From: JASLDZ01 sp964235945
GTDB lineage: Bacteria; Pseudomonadota; Alphaproteobacteria; Caulobacterales; Caulobacteraceae
NCBI GenBank assembly: GCA_964235945.1
Contig: CAXSDV010000001.1
Span: 68,832-132,831, forward strand
Reading direction: 5' to 3'
DNA: 64,000 bases
Positions 40,456 through 47,782 of this stretch are shown piece after piece; position 1 is the first letter of the stretch, and every line of letters begins with the position of its first letter. The notes under the pieces were generated by a model. The model did no database searches and was not told the DNA's origin. It was given only the letters and a program-made list of their open reading frames with translations. A program made the translations under genes and the position numbers.

Positions 40456-41183
40456 TGCAACACCCCCGTGGCGACGACCGGTCCCGTCGGCGCGGACCCG
40501 GGGGCGCCCGAAGGCGGCTCGATGGAGACGGCCACCACGTCCCCGACGCGCGCGTCGCGGATCAACCGCCCGGCCGCGCCTGAGGTCGCGCGCCCGACCA
40601 GGCCCAGCGCCGCGGGAGCCGCGCCCGGCTTGATGAGCCAGAGTTCCGCCGCGCGTCCCGCTTGCGGCTCGGCGGCGAAGGCGGGCGCCAGCCGCCCCTC
40701 GCCCGTGTAGACGGTCACCACGCCGCGGCTCTCGGCTCCTGCGCCGGCCGCGGGGGCCATCACCGCCACCAGCACCGGCGACGCCCGCTTCTCCCCGCGG
40801 ACCGCCCATCCCGCCCCGGCCAGCACCACCGCCCCGGCGAGCGCCGCCGCCCAGGCGAGGCGTTCGGCGCCCGCCCTGCGGCGTGCGGGCGTCGCGGCGG
40901 CTCGCAATGGAGCGGAGGCCCGGTCGGGCGCGGGCGGATCGAGCCGCGCCTGCAGGCGGGCCCACGCCGCCTCCGGCGCGGGCACGGGCTCCGGCGCGGA
41001 GGCCAGGGGAGCGAGGAACGCCTCCCAGCGGGCGACCCGGGCGGCGAAGCCAGGGTCCGAGGCGCGGCGTGCGGCGGCCCCGGCGCGCTCGGGCGCGTCC
41101 AGCACGCCCAGCACGTACTCGCCCGCGAGCACGTCGTCCGCGTCGTCGGGAGCGAGGTCGTCGGCGGGGTCGCGCGGGCTCAT
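40446..41183 (-). CDS. anti-sigma factor, RskA-type
   Basis: A 245-residue single-pass membrane anti-sigma factor. The N-terminal cytoplasmic part carries the anti-sigma domain with DVLAGEYVLGVLDAPERAGA. A transmembrane helix follows at about 124-141 (LAWAAALAGAVVLAGAGWAV), then an RskA C-terminal periplasmic domain with ESRGVVTVYTGEGRLAPAF and AAELWLIKPGAAPAALGLV. The ATG overlaps the sigma factor stop (ATGA), so the two are produced together. The partner is the ECF sigma factor just upstream. The sensed signal is unknown. Confidence 0.92.
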   Translation of the reverse strand: MSPRDPADDLAPDDADDVLAGEYVLGVLDAPERAGAAARRASDPGFAARVARWEAFLAPLASAPEPVPAPEAAWARLQARLDPPAPDRASAPLRAAATPARRRAGAERLAWAAALAGAVVLAGAGWAVRGEKRASPVLVAVMAPAAGAGAESRGVVTVYTGEGRLAPAFAAEPQAGRAAELWLIKPGAAPAALGLVGRATSGAAGRLIRDARVGDVVAVSIEPPSGAPGSAPTGPVVATGVLQAL

Positions 41184-41737
41184 CGCTCCAGGCCCTCCCG
41201 CAGGCGGAGCAGGCCCCGGCGGATCCAACTCTTCATGGTGCCCACCGGAACGCCGGCGCGCACGGCCAACGCTTCGTAGCTCACACCCTCCTCGAAAGCG
41301 GTGCGGATGGCCGCGGCCGTGCGCGGGTCGAGCCGGTCGAGACCGGCCTGCAACCGCCGGGAGTCCTCGTCCGCCACGAGCACCGCGACGGCGTCCGGCG
41401 ACGGGTCGGGCGTCTCGTCCACCACGTCCAGCGTCTCATGGCGGCGGTGGCGCCGGGCGCGGACCCGGTCCAGGGACCGGTTGCGCGCCACGGCGATCAG
41501 CCAGGTCATGGGGGCGCCGCGCGCCGGGTCGTAGCTTCCGGGACGCTTCCAAAGGGTGAGGTAGACGTCCTGCAATGTCTCTTCGGCCTCACCCTCGTCT
41601 GCGGATATACGCATGCAGACGGAGAACAGCTTCGCCGAAGTCAGCGCATAAAGGCGCCGTAGGGCCGACGGGTCGCCGCGGGCGGCCGCCGCCATGGCTT
41701 CCGCCAGGGCCTCGTGCGTATCGGGAACCGCGCTCAT
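41180..41737 (-). CDS. ECF-family RNA polymerase sigma factor
   Basis: A 185-residue group IV sigma factor. Region 2 contains RLYALTSAKLFSVCMRI, the EETLQDVYLTLWKRPGSYD core-binding helix and the WLIAVARNRSLDRVRARR promoter-melting region. Region 4 contains LDPRTAAAIRTAFEEGVSYEALA and the DNA-reading helix VPVGTMKSWIRRGLLRLRE. The preceding ATG context supports 41737. Pairing with an RskA-like anti-sigma points to an ECF type that responds to envelope or oxidative stress in other bacteria. Its targets are not known. The neighbouring ferritin-like gene is a candidate, but I see no shared promoter motif. Confidence 0.94.
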   Translation of the reverse strand: MSAVPDTHEALAEAMAAAARGDPSALRRLYALTSAKLFSVCMRISADEGEAEETLQDVYLTLWKRPGSYDPARGAPMTWLIAVARNRSLDRVRARRHRRHETLDVVDETPDPSPDAVAVLVADEDSRRLQAGLDRLDPRTAAAIRTAFEEGVSYEALAVRAGVPVGTMKSWIRRGLLRLREGLER

Positions 41738-41920
41738 CGCCCGCCAGGTCGCGCGCGACCGCGGACAGGCGTCGGCGCGGCCGCCCGACTCACGCACCCA
41801 CCCGCAGAGCGAAAGCCGTGAACCGAAGCGGGACGCGGCCGCTCGAGCAGGTCCGCGCGCCCAGCCCTTCGCCGCACATGCCGATCCCCGCCCCCCACGG
41901 CCATATCGACCGATCATGCC

Positions 41921-41945
41921 AACCGACCGCGGGCGACATGGTTCC
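41921..41945 (-). promoter_or_regulatory. possible ECF-type promoter upstream of the sigma gene
   Basis: On the minus strand GGAAC (41945-41941) and GGTT (41924-41921) are 16 bases apart, a one-mismatch version of the GGAAC-N16-CGTT pattern. It lies about 184 bases before the sigma gene, so it would imply a long leader. Confidence 0.25.
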
Positions 41946-41964
41946 TCCGCCAGAGCCGTCACGG

Positions 41965-41992
41965 CTAGGCCGGAACGGCCCGGCCGGCCTAG
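41965..41992 (+). repeat. perfect 9-bp inverted repeat before the ABC importer
   Basis: CTAGGCCGG (41965-41973) and CCGGCCTAG (41984-41992) are exact inverted copies with a ten-base spacer. The downstream arm ends 13 bases before the ATG of the importer ATPase. It could be a repressor operator or an RNA hairpin hiding the ribosome binding site. Confidence 0.8.
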
Positions 41993-42005
41993 GGTGGATT
42001 CGCTG

Positions 42006-42833
42006 ATGATCGCACAGGCCACCACGTCCCCTCCCTCGCCCGGCCCGGCGGTTTCCGCCGTCGAACTGCGCGGCGTGGTGAAGACCTACGCTGACGGGCG
42101 CACGCGCGCGCTGGACGCGGTCGACTTGGCGGTCGCACGCGGGAGCTTCGTCGCCTTGGTGGGCGGCTCGGGCTCGGGCAAGACCACGCTCCTGAAGACG
42201 ATCAACCGGCTGATCGAGCCGGACGCGGGCGAGGTGCGCGTGGACGGCCGGCCCGTCTCGCACGAGACGCCCTTCAAGCTCAGGCGCCGGATCGGCTACG
42301 CCTTCCAGGAGGTCGGCCTGTTCCCCCACATGAGCGTGGGCGAGAACATCGCGCTGACGCCGCGGCTGCTCGGCGCGAACTCGGTCGAAGCCGCCGCACG
42401 CGTGGACGAGCTTCTCGACCTCACCGCCCTCCCCCGCGAATTCGCGCGGCGCAGGCCCGACCAGCTTTCCGGCGGGCAGCGCCAGCGCGTGGGTTTGGCC
42501 CGGGCCCTGGCGGCGCGTCCCGCCCTGATGCTGATGGACGAACCCTTCGGAGCCCTCGATCCGCCGACGCGCGAGACGCTGGGCGACGGCTACCGCGACC
42601 TGCACGACCGGCTGGGCCTGACCACGGTGATGGTCACCCACGACGTGCAGGAGGCCGTGCTCCTGGCCGACCGCATCGTGGTGCTGATGGACGGCGCCGT
42701 CGTCGCGGACGGGGCGCCCGCCGAACTGCTGAGGGGCTGCGCCGACCCGCGCGCGGCCGGCCTGCTGGCCGCCCCCAAGCGCGCCGCCGACCGGGTGGCG
42801 GCGATCCTGGCCGGAGACTCCCCGCGTGGATGA
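42006..42833 (+). CDS. osmoprotectant-type ABC importer, ATP-binding protein
   Basis: A 275-residue ABC ATPase. All motifs are present: Walker A GGSGSGKTTLLK, Q-loop in YAFQEVGLFPHM, signature QLSGGQRQRVGLARAL, Walker B ALMLMDEPFGALD and the H-loop MVTHDVQEA. The closest group is the glycine betaine/carnitine/choline (OpuC/ProV-like) family, but the protein ends without the tandem CBS domains of OpuCA-type regulators. The ATG at 42006 follows a perfect inverted repeat. The downstream permease gene overlaps by eight bases. Confidence 0.9.
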   Translation: MIAQATTSPPSPGPAVSAVELRGVVKTYADGRTRALDAVDLAVARGSFVALVGGSGSGKTTLLKTINRLIEPDAGEVRVDGRPVSHETPFKLRRRIGYAFQEVGLFPHMSVGENIALTPRLLGANSVEAAARVDELLDLTALPREFARRRPDQLSGGQRQRVGLARALAARPALMLMDEPFGALDPPTRETLGDGYRDLHDRLGLTTVMVTHDVQEAVLLADRIVVLMDGAVVADGAPAELLRGCADPRAAGLLAAPKRAADRVAAILAGDSPRG

Positions 42834-44379
42834 CCGGCTGGCGGCGGCCTGGCGCGCCCTGCCCGAGCGTTTGTCGGCCCACGTCGCCCTGTGCGCCTGC
42901 GCCCTCCTGCTCGCCGCGGCGGCCAGCCTGCCCCTGGCCCTGCTGGCGGTGCGCCGGCCGAGGCTGCGCTGGGCGCTGGTGTCGACGGCCGGGCTGATCC
43001 AGACGATCCCGGGGCTGGCCCTGTTGGCGCTGTTCTACCCGCTGCTGCTGCTGGTCTCGGCCGGCACCGAGCGTGCGTTCGGACTACGCCTGCCGGCCCT
43101 GGGCTTCCTGCCCTCGCTGCTGGCGCTGACGCTCTACGCGGTGCTGCCGATCCTGCGCAACGCGACGGCGGGCCTCTTGGGCGTGCCCGCCGCCCTGCGC
43201 GAGGCGGCGGACGGGGTGGGCATGACCCCCGCCCAGCGCCTTTGGCGGGTGGAGGCGCCCCTGGCCGCGCCCGTGGTGATGGCGGGGGTGCGCACCTCCG
43301 CCGTGCTGACCATCGGCACCGCGGTGCTGGCCACCCCCGTCGGCCAGCCGAGCCTGGGCGATTACATCTTCTCCGGCCTGCAGACGGAGGACTGGGTGGC
43401 GGTGCTGTTCGGCTGCGCCGCCGCCGCCGCCCTGGCGGTGGCCGCCGACCAGTTGCTGGCGCTGGTGGAGGCGGGCGCGGCGCGGCGCGACCCTCGGCGG
43501 CTGGCGCTGGGCGGCGCGGGCCTGCTGGCCGGGACGCTGCTGGCGCTTGCTCCGGCCCTGGGCGCGGTGTTCGCCCGGCCGGACGCGAGCTACACCCTGG
43601 GCGCCAAGAACTTCAGCGAACAGTACATCCTGTCCGAGCTGATGGCGCGGCGGCTGCGGGCGCAGGGCGCGCAGGTGCGCCAGCGCGCGGGCCTGGGCTC
43701 GGCGGTGGTGTTCCGCGCCCTCGCCTCCAACGACCTGGACGCCTACGTCGACTATTCCGGCACCCTGTGGACCAACGTGCTGGGGCGGCGCGACACCCCG
43801 CCCCGCGCCGTGCTGCTGACCGAGCTCGGGCGCGAGCTGCACCGGCGCTACGGCGTGACGCTGCTGGGACCGCTGGGATTTGAGAACGCCTACGCCCTGA
43901 CCATGCGCGCCGACCGCGCCCGGGCGCTGGGCGTGAGCGACCTTGCGGACCTTGCACCCGTCTCCCCCCGGCTGACGCTGGGGGCCGACCTGGAGTTCCT
44001 CGCCCGGCCCGAGTGGACGGCGCTGCGCGAAGCCTACGGCCTGCGGTTCAAGGCCTCCCGCGCCTACACCCCCACCTTCATGTACCGCGCGCTGGACGAC
44101 GGTGAGGCGGACGTGATCTCCGCCTTCTCCAGCGACGGGCGCCTCGCGGGCGGGCGCCTGCTGGCCCTGCCGGACCCGAAGGGCGCGGCCCCGGCCTACG
44201 ACGCGGTGATCCTGATCTCGCCACGGCGCGCGCACGACGCGCGCCTGCTGCGGGCGCTGCGCCCCCTGGTCGGGCGGCTGGACATAGCCCGGATGCGCGC
44301 CGCCAACGCCTCCGTGGACCGGACGGTGGACAAGCGCACCTTCGGCGAGGCCGCGGCGGCCCTCGACCCCGGAGGCTGA
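42826..44379 (+). CDS. fused ABC permease and osmoprotectant-binding protein
   Basis: A 517-residue membrane protein combining a permease and a solute-binding domain. Residues ~1-215 are a BPD-type permease with about six helices and the EAA-like loop (ALREAADGVGMTPAQRLWRVEAPLA). A further helix lies near 225-248. Residues ~255-517 match the periplasmic OpuAC/OpuCC-type binding fold, starting YTLGAKNFSEQYILSELMARRL, with aromatic-rich DYSGTLWTN, GPLGFENAYALTM and DLEFLARPEW. Fused binding domains are known in choline/betaine ABC transporters. It starts at a GTG overlapping the ATPase gene. Substrate inferred as a compatible solute. Confidence 0.9.
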   Translation: MDDRLAAAWRALPERLSAHVALCACALLLAAAASLPLALLAVRRPRLRWALVSTAGLIQTIPGLALLALFYPLLLLVSAGTERAFGLRLPALGFLPSLLALTLYAVLPILRNATAGLLGVPAALREAADGVGMTPAQRLWRVEAPLAAPVVMAGVRTSAVLTIGTAVLATPVGQPSLGDYIFSGLQTEDWVAVLFGCAAAAALAVAADQLLALVEAGAARRDPRRLALGGAGLLAGTLLALAPALGAVFARPDASYTLGAKNFSEQYILSELMARRLRAQGAQVRQRAGLGSAVVFRALASNDLDAYVDYSGTLWTNVLGRRDTPPRAVLLTELGRELHRRYGVTLLGPLGFENAYALTMRADRARALGVSDLADLAPVSPRLTLGADLEFLARPEWTALREAYGLRFKASRAYTPTFMYRALDDGEADVISAFSSDGRLAGGRLLALPDPKGAAPAYDAVILISPRRAHDARLLRALRPLVGRLDIARMRAANASVDRTVDKRTFGEAAAALDPGG

Positions 44380-44440
44380 GCCCGCGGCCGACCCCGGCGC
44401 CCCTTGGCCGCGACCGGTCGCCTGGTCCACACCCCCGCAC

Positions 44441-45715
44441 ATGCCCGACCTAGCCGACCCGCACCCTCGCGCCCCCGCCGCACCCGACCCCCGCGCGGCG
44501 CGGCTGCGCCGCATGCGCGCCACCGCCACGGGCCTGCTGGTCGCCATGGCGGTCCTGTTCGTCGGCGCCGGCCTGCTCCAGCACCGGTGGGGGCCCGCCG
44601 CCTACCTGCGCGCGTTCGCGGAAGCGGCCATGGTGGGGGCCTGCGCCGACTGGTTCGCCGTCACCGCGCTGTTCCGCCGGCCGCTCGGCCTGCCCATCCC
44701 GCACACGGCCATCATCCCGCGCAACAAGGACCGCATCGGCGAGGCGTTGGGCCGCTTCATCGTCGACAACTTCCTGAGCCCGCGGGTGCTGGACGCCAAG
44801 CTGCGCGAGCTGGAGCTGGCGGCCTGGGGCGGGGCCTGGCTGCAGCGCCCCGAGAACGCCCGCGCGTTGGCGGCGCGGCTGGTGGCGCTCGGCCCCGAAC
44901 TCGTGGGAGCCCTGCCGGAAGGGACGGTGGAGGAGCTGGCCGGGTCCGCCGCCCTGGCCGCCGCCCGCGCCCTGCCCGCCGCGCCCGCCGCCTCCGCCGT
45001 GCTGGCGGCGGCGTGGGACGAGGGCCGCGCCCAGCCGCTGGTGGAGCGCGGGGCCGAGCTCCTGGGCGGCTATCTCGACACCAACCGGGAGGTGATCCTG
45101 GAGAAGGTGCGCGGCCAGTCCTGGCGATGGATGCCGGCCTTCGTGGACGACGCCATCGCCCGGCGCATCACCCGCGGCCTCGTCCAACTCCTGGCGGACG
45201 TGCGCGCGCCCGACCATCCCTGGCGGGTGCGCCTCGCCTCCGAGGTCGAAGGTCTGATCGTGCGGTTGGCGCAGGACCCCGAGCTGCGCCGCAAGGGGGA
45301 GGCGCTCAAGCGCCAGCTGCTCGACGACCCGCGCCTGGCGGACCACGCCCACCGTCTTTGGACGGAGATCGAGCGCCAGCTGCGCACCGAATGGCGCAGC
45401 GGCTCGGGCGCGCTGGAGGACCGGCTGGCGACCCTGATCGGCGAGCTGGGCGCCTGGCTGGAGCAGGACCCGGCGCTCCAGCGCGCTTTGAACACGGGCG
45501 CCCGGGCGCTGGTGCGGCGCGGCGTGGCCCCCCGCCGCCGGGAGATCGGCGCCTTCGTCGCCCAGGTGGTGCGCGGGTGGGACGCACGCGGCGTGGTGGA
45601 GCGCCTGGAGTTGCAGGTCGGCCCCGACCTCCAGTTCATCCGCATCAACGGCACGCTGGTGGGCGGCCTCGTGGGCCTCGCGCTCTACGTCCTTTCCCGT
45701 TGGACCGGGCTTTGA
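44441..45715 (+). CDS. DUF445 membrane-associated protein
   Basis: A 424-residue protein of the DUF445 family. It has one or two N-terminal transmembrane helices (ATGLLVAMAVLFVGAGLLQHRW and AEAAMVGACADWFAVTALFRRPLG), the family motif PIPHTAIIPRNKDRIGEALGRFI, long helical repeats, and a C-terminal membrane segment (INGTLVGGLVGLALYVLSRW). No enzymatic motif is present; its function is not established. The gene follows the osmolyte importer by 61 bases and may be in the same transcript. Confidence 0.88.
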   Translation: MPDLADPHPRAPAAPDPRAARLRRMRATATGLLVAMAVLFVGAGLLQHRWGPAAYLRAFAEAAMVGACADWFAVTALFRRPLGLPIPHTAIIPRNKDRIGEALGRFIVDNFLSPRVLDAKLRELELAAWGGAWLQRPENARALAARLVALGPELVGALPEGTVEELAGSAALAAARALPAAPAASAVLAAAWDEGRAQPLVERGAELLGGYLDTNREVILEKVRGQSWRWMPAFVDDAIARRITRGLVQLLADVRAPDHPWRVRLASEVEGLIVRLAQDPELRRKGEALKRQLLDDPRLADHAHRLWTEIERQLRTEWRSGSGALEDRLATLIGELGAWLEQDPALQRALNTGARALVRRGVAPRRREIGAFVAQVVRGWDARGVVERLELQVGPDLQFIRINGTLVGGLVGLALYVLSRWTGL

Positions 45716-45759
45716 GCGGCCGCCCCGCCGCGAGGGGCGCGGCGCGGTGTCGGGACCCA

Positions 45760-45776
45760 TCATTTATTTTATTTTG
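45760..45776 (+). promoter_or_regulatory. T-rich box, candidate KdpE-binding site
   Basis: An AT-rich stretch (TCATTTATTTTATTTTG) stands out in otherwise GC-rich sequence about 80 bases upstream of the kdp genes. KdpE of E. coli binds a T-rich element before kdpFABC; the likeness is compositional only. Confidence 0.35.
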
Positions 45777-45823
45777 CGTCCTGAGCCGCGATCCTACGAC
45801 GAAGCAGGGCCCGGTCGAGGTCT

Positions 45824-45838
45824 AGAGGAACGTCCTCT
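45824..45838 (+). repeat. 6-bp inverted repeat in the kdp leader
   Basis: AGAGGA (45824-45829) and TCCTCT (45833-45838) are exact inverted copies with a three-base spacer, 16 bases before the first small kdp-linked frame. It may be a leader hairpin or an operator. Confidence 0.45.
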
Positions 45839-45854
45839 TCGGGAGGGCTTCGCC

Positions 45855-45938
45855 ATGGGCGACCTGATCTTCCTCGCTCTGGGGGCGGGGCTGTTCGCAT
45901 TGATGGGCGGCTACCTCGCCGCCCTGCGCAGGAGCTGA
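45855..45938 (+). CDS. 27-residue membrane peptide preceding kdpF
   Basis: A 27-codon frame with ATG at 45855 and GGGAGG upstream. The peptide is one transmembrane helix (LIFLALGAGLFALMGGYLAA) ending in basic LRRS. It stops two bases before the kdpF start, so translation is coupled. Similar short hydrophobic frames occur ahead of kdpF in other proteobacteria; the role is unknown, possibly a second small regulator of the Kdp complex. Confidence 0.7.
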   Translation: MGDLIFLALGAGLFALMGGYLAALRRS

Positions 45939-45940
45939 CG

Positions 45941-46027
45941 ATGATCGTCGGCTGGTTCTACGCGGCGGCGGCACTGGGCGTCGCCGTCTACATGGTGGTG
46001 GCGCTGCTGCGCCCCGAGAAGTTCTAG
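45941..46027 (+). CDS. kdpF: potassium-transporting ATPase small subunit KdpF
   Basis: A 28-residue single-helix lipid-like stabiliser of the KdpFABC complex, starting MIVGWFYAAAALGVAVYMVV and ending in the family-typical LLRPEKF. It begins two bases after the stop of the 27-residue membrane peptide, and kdpA starts 12 bases after its stop. Confidence 0.92.
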   Translation: MIVGWFYAAAALGVAVYMVVALLRPEKF

Positions 46028-46039
46028 GCGGCGGCTCCG

Positions 46040-47755
46040 ATGACTTGGCAAGGCTGGGCGGAGATCGCCCTCACCCTCGGACTGTCGGTGGCGTGCGCTT
46101 GGCCGCTGGGCGCCTACCTCGCCGCCGTGCTCCAGGGCGGCCGCACCTGGCTCGACCCGGTGCTGCGCCCGATCGAGCGCGGCTTCCTGCGCGCCGCCGG
46201 GGTCGATCCCGAGCAGGGCCAGAACTGGATCGGCTACACCGCCGCCCTGCTGGCGTTCAACGGCGCGGGCTTCGCGCTCCTCTACGTCCTGCTGCGCGCG
46301 CAGGGCGTCCTGCCGCTCAACCCGCTGCACTTGGTCGGGATGAGTCCGCAACTGGCCTTCAACACCGCCATCAGCTTCGTCACCAACACCAACTGGCAGG
46401 CCTATGCGGGCGAGTCGGCCTTGTCGAACCTGTCGCAGATGAGCGGCCTGACCGTGCAGAACTTCGTCTCGGCCGCCACGGGCGTGGCGGTGGTCGGGGC
46501 GGTGGCGCGCGCCTTCGCCGCCCACCGGGGCGAGAGCCTGGGCAACTTCTGGCGCGACCTGGTGCGGGTGACGCTCTACGTGCTCCTGCCCCTGTCGCTG
46601 GTCATGGCCCTGGTGCTGGTGGTCCAGGGCGTGCCCCAGACCCTGACCCAGCACGTGGACGCCCTGACCCTGGAAGGCGCCAAGCAGACCCTGGCGACCG
46701 GGCCCGTCGCCAGCCAGGAGGCGATCAAGCAGATCGGCACCAACGGCGGCGGCTTCTTCAACGCCAACTCCTCCCACCCGTTCGAGAACCCGACGCCGCT
46801 GACCAACTTCATCTCCATGGTGGCGATGAACGCGCTCGGCTTCGCCTGCGTGGTCGCCTTCGGGATCATCGCGGGCGCCCGCAAGGAGGCGCGCGCCCTG
46901 GTCGCGGCCATGGTGATCCTGCTCTCCTGCGCGGCGGCGGCGATCTACGTGGCCGAGACCCAGCCCGTCCCGGCGCTGCAGCACGCCCTGCACGTCGCAC
47001 CCTCCCCCAACCTGGAGGGCAAGGAGGTGCGCTTCGGCGCGGCGGCCACCGCCGTGTTCGCCGCCATGACCACCGGCGCCTCCTGCGGCGCGGTGAACGG
47101 CATGCACGAGAGCTTCACCCCGCTGGGCGGCGGCGTGGCCATGTTCATGATCCAGCTGGGAGAAATCCTGCCGGGCGGCGTGGGCTCGGGCCTCTATGGC
47201 ATCGTGCTGATGGCGCTGTTCTCCGTGTTCATCGCCGGACTCATGGTGGGCCGCACCCCCGAGTACCTCGGCAAGAAGGTGGAAGCGCGAGAGATCAAGT
47301 TCGCCCTTCTGGCCGTGCTGATCCTGCCACTGTGCATCCTGGGCTTCTCGGCGGCGGCGGCGGTGCTCCCGGTGGCCCTGAAGGGGCTGTCGGCCGCCGC
47401 GGGCACGCCCCACGCCCTTTCCGAGGTGCTCTACGCCTACACCTCGGCGTCCGGGAACAACGGCTCGGCCTTCGCGGGCCTGTCCGCGGACAGCCCCTGG
47501 TGGGACGCGACCCTGGGCGTCTGCATGGCCCTGGGTCGCTTCGCCTACCTCGTGCCGGTGATGGCCATGGCGGGGGCGGTCGCGGCCAAGCCCAAACTGG
47601 CGCCCACCGCCGGCACCCTGCCGACCGACAACGGCCTGTTCGTGGGCCTGCTGATCGGCGTGATCCTGATCCTGGGCGGACTGCAGTTCTTCCCGGCCCT
47701 CGCCCTCGGTCCCCTGGTGGAGCACTTCCAGATGCTCGCCCGGCTCCGCTCCTGA
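46040..47755 (+). CDS. kdpA: potassium-transporting ATPase subunit KdpA
   Basis: Potassium-binding, channel-like subunit of the high-affinity Kdp pump, inner membrane. The 571-residue protein has ten or so helices and four pore-loop motifs that form the selectivity filter: VTNTNWQAYAGES, TNGGGFFNANSSHPFENPTP, TTGASCGAVNGMHESF and TSASGNNGSAFAGL. All are intact. The ATG at 46040 is fixed by the kdpF spacing. kdpB begins 27 bases after its stop. Confidence 0.98.
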   Translation: MTWQGWAEIALTLGLSVACAWPLGAYLAAVLQGGRTWLDPVLRPIERGFLRAAGVDPEQGQNWIGYTAALLAFNGAGFALLYVLLRAQGVLPLNPLHLVGMSPQLAFNTAISFVTNTNWQAYAGESALSNLSQMSGLTVQNFVSAATGVAVVGAVARAFAAHRGESLGNFWRDLVRVTLYVLLPLSLVMALVLVVQGVPQTLTQHVDALTLEGAKQTLATGPVASQEAIKQIGTNGGGFFNANSSHPFENPTPLTNFISMVAMNALGFACVVAFGIIAGARKEARALVAAMVILLSCAAAAIYVAETQPVPALQHALHVAPSPNLEGKEVRFGAAATAVFAAMTTGASCGAVNGMHESFTPLGGGVAMFMIQLGEILPGGVGSGLYGIVLMALFSVFIAGLMVGRTPEYLGKKVEAREIKFALLAVLILPLCILGFSAAAAVLPVALKGLSAAAGTPHALSEVLYAYTSASGNNGSAFAGLSADSPWWDATLGVCMALGRFAYLVPVMAMAGAVAAKPKLAPTAGTLPTDNGLFVGLLIGVILILGGLQFFPALALGPLVEHFQMLARLRS

Positions 47756-47782
47756 TCCCGCACCTTTTAAGGACCTGAACAG

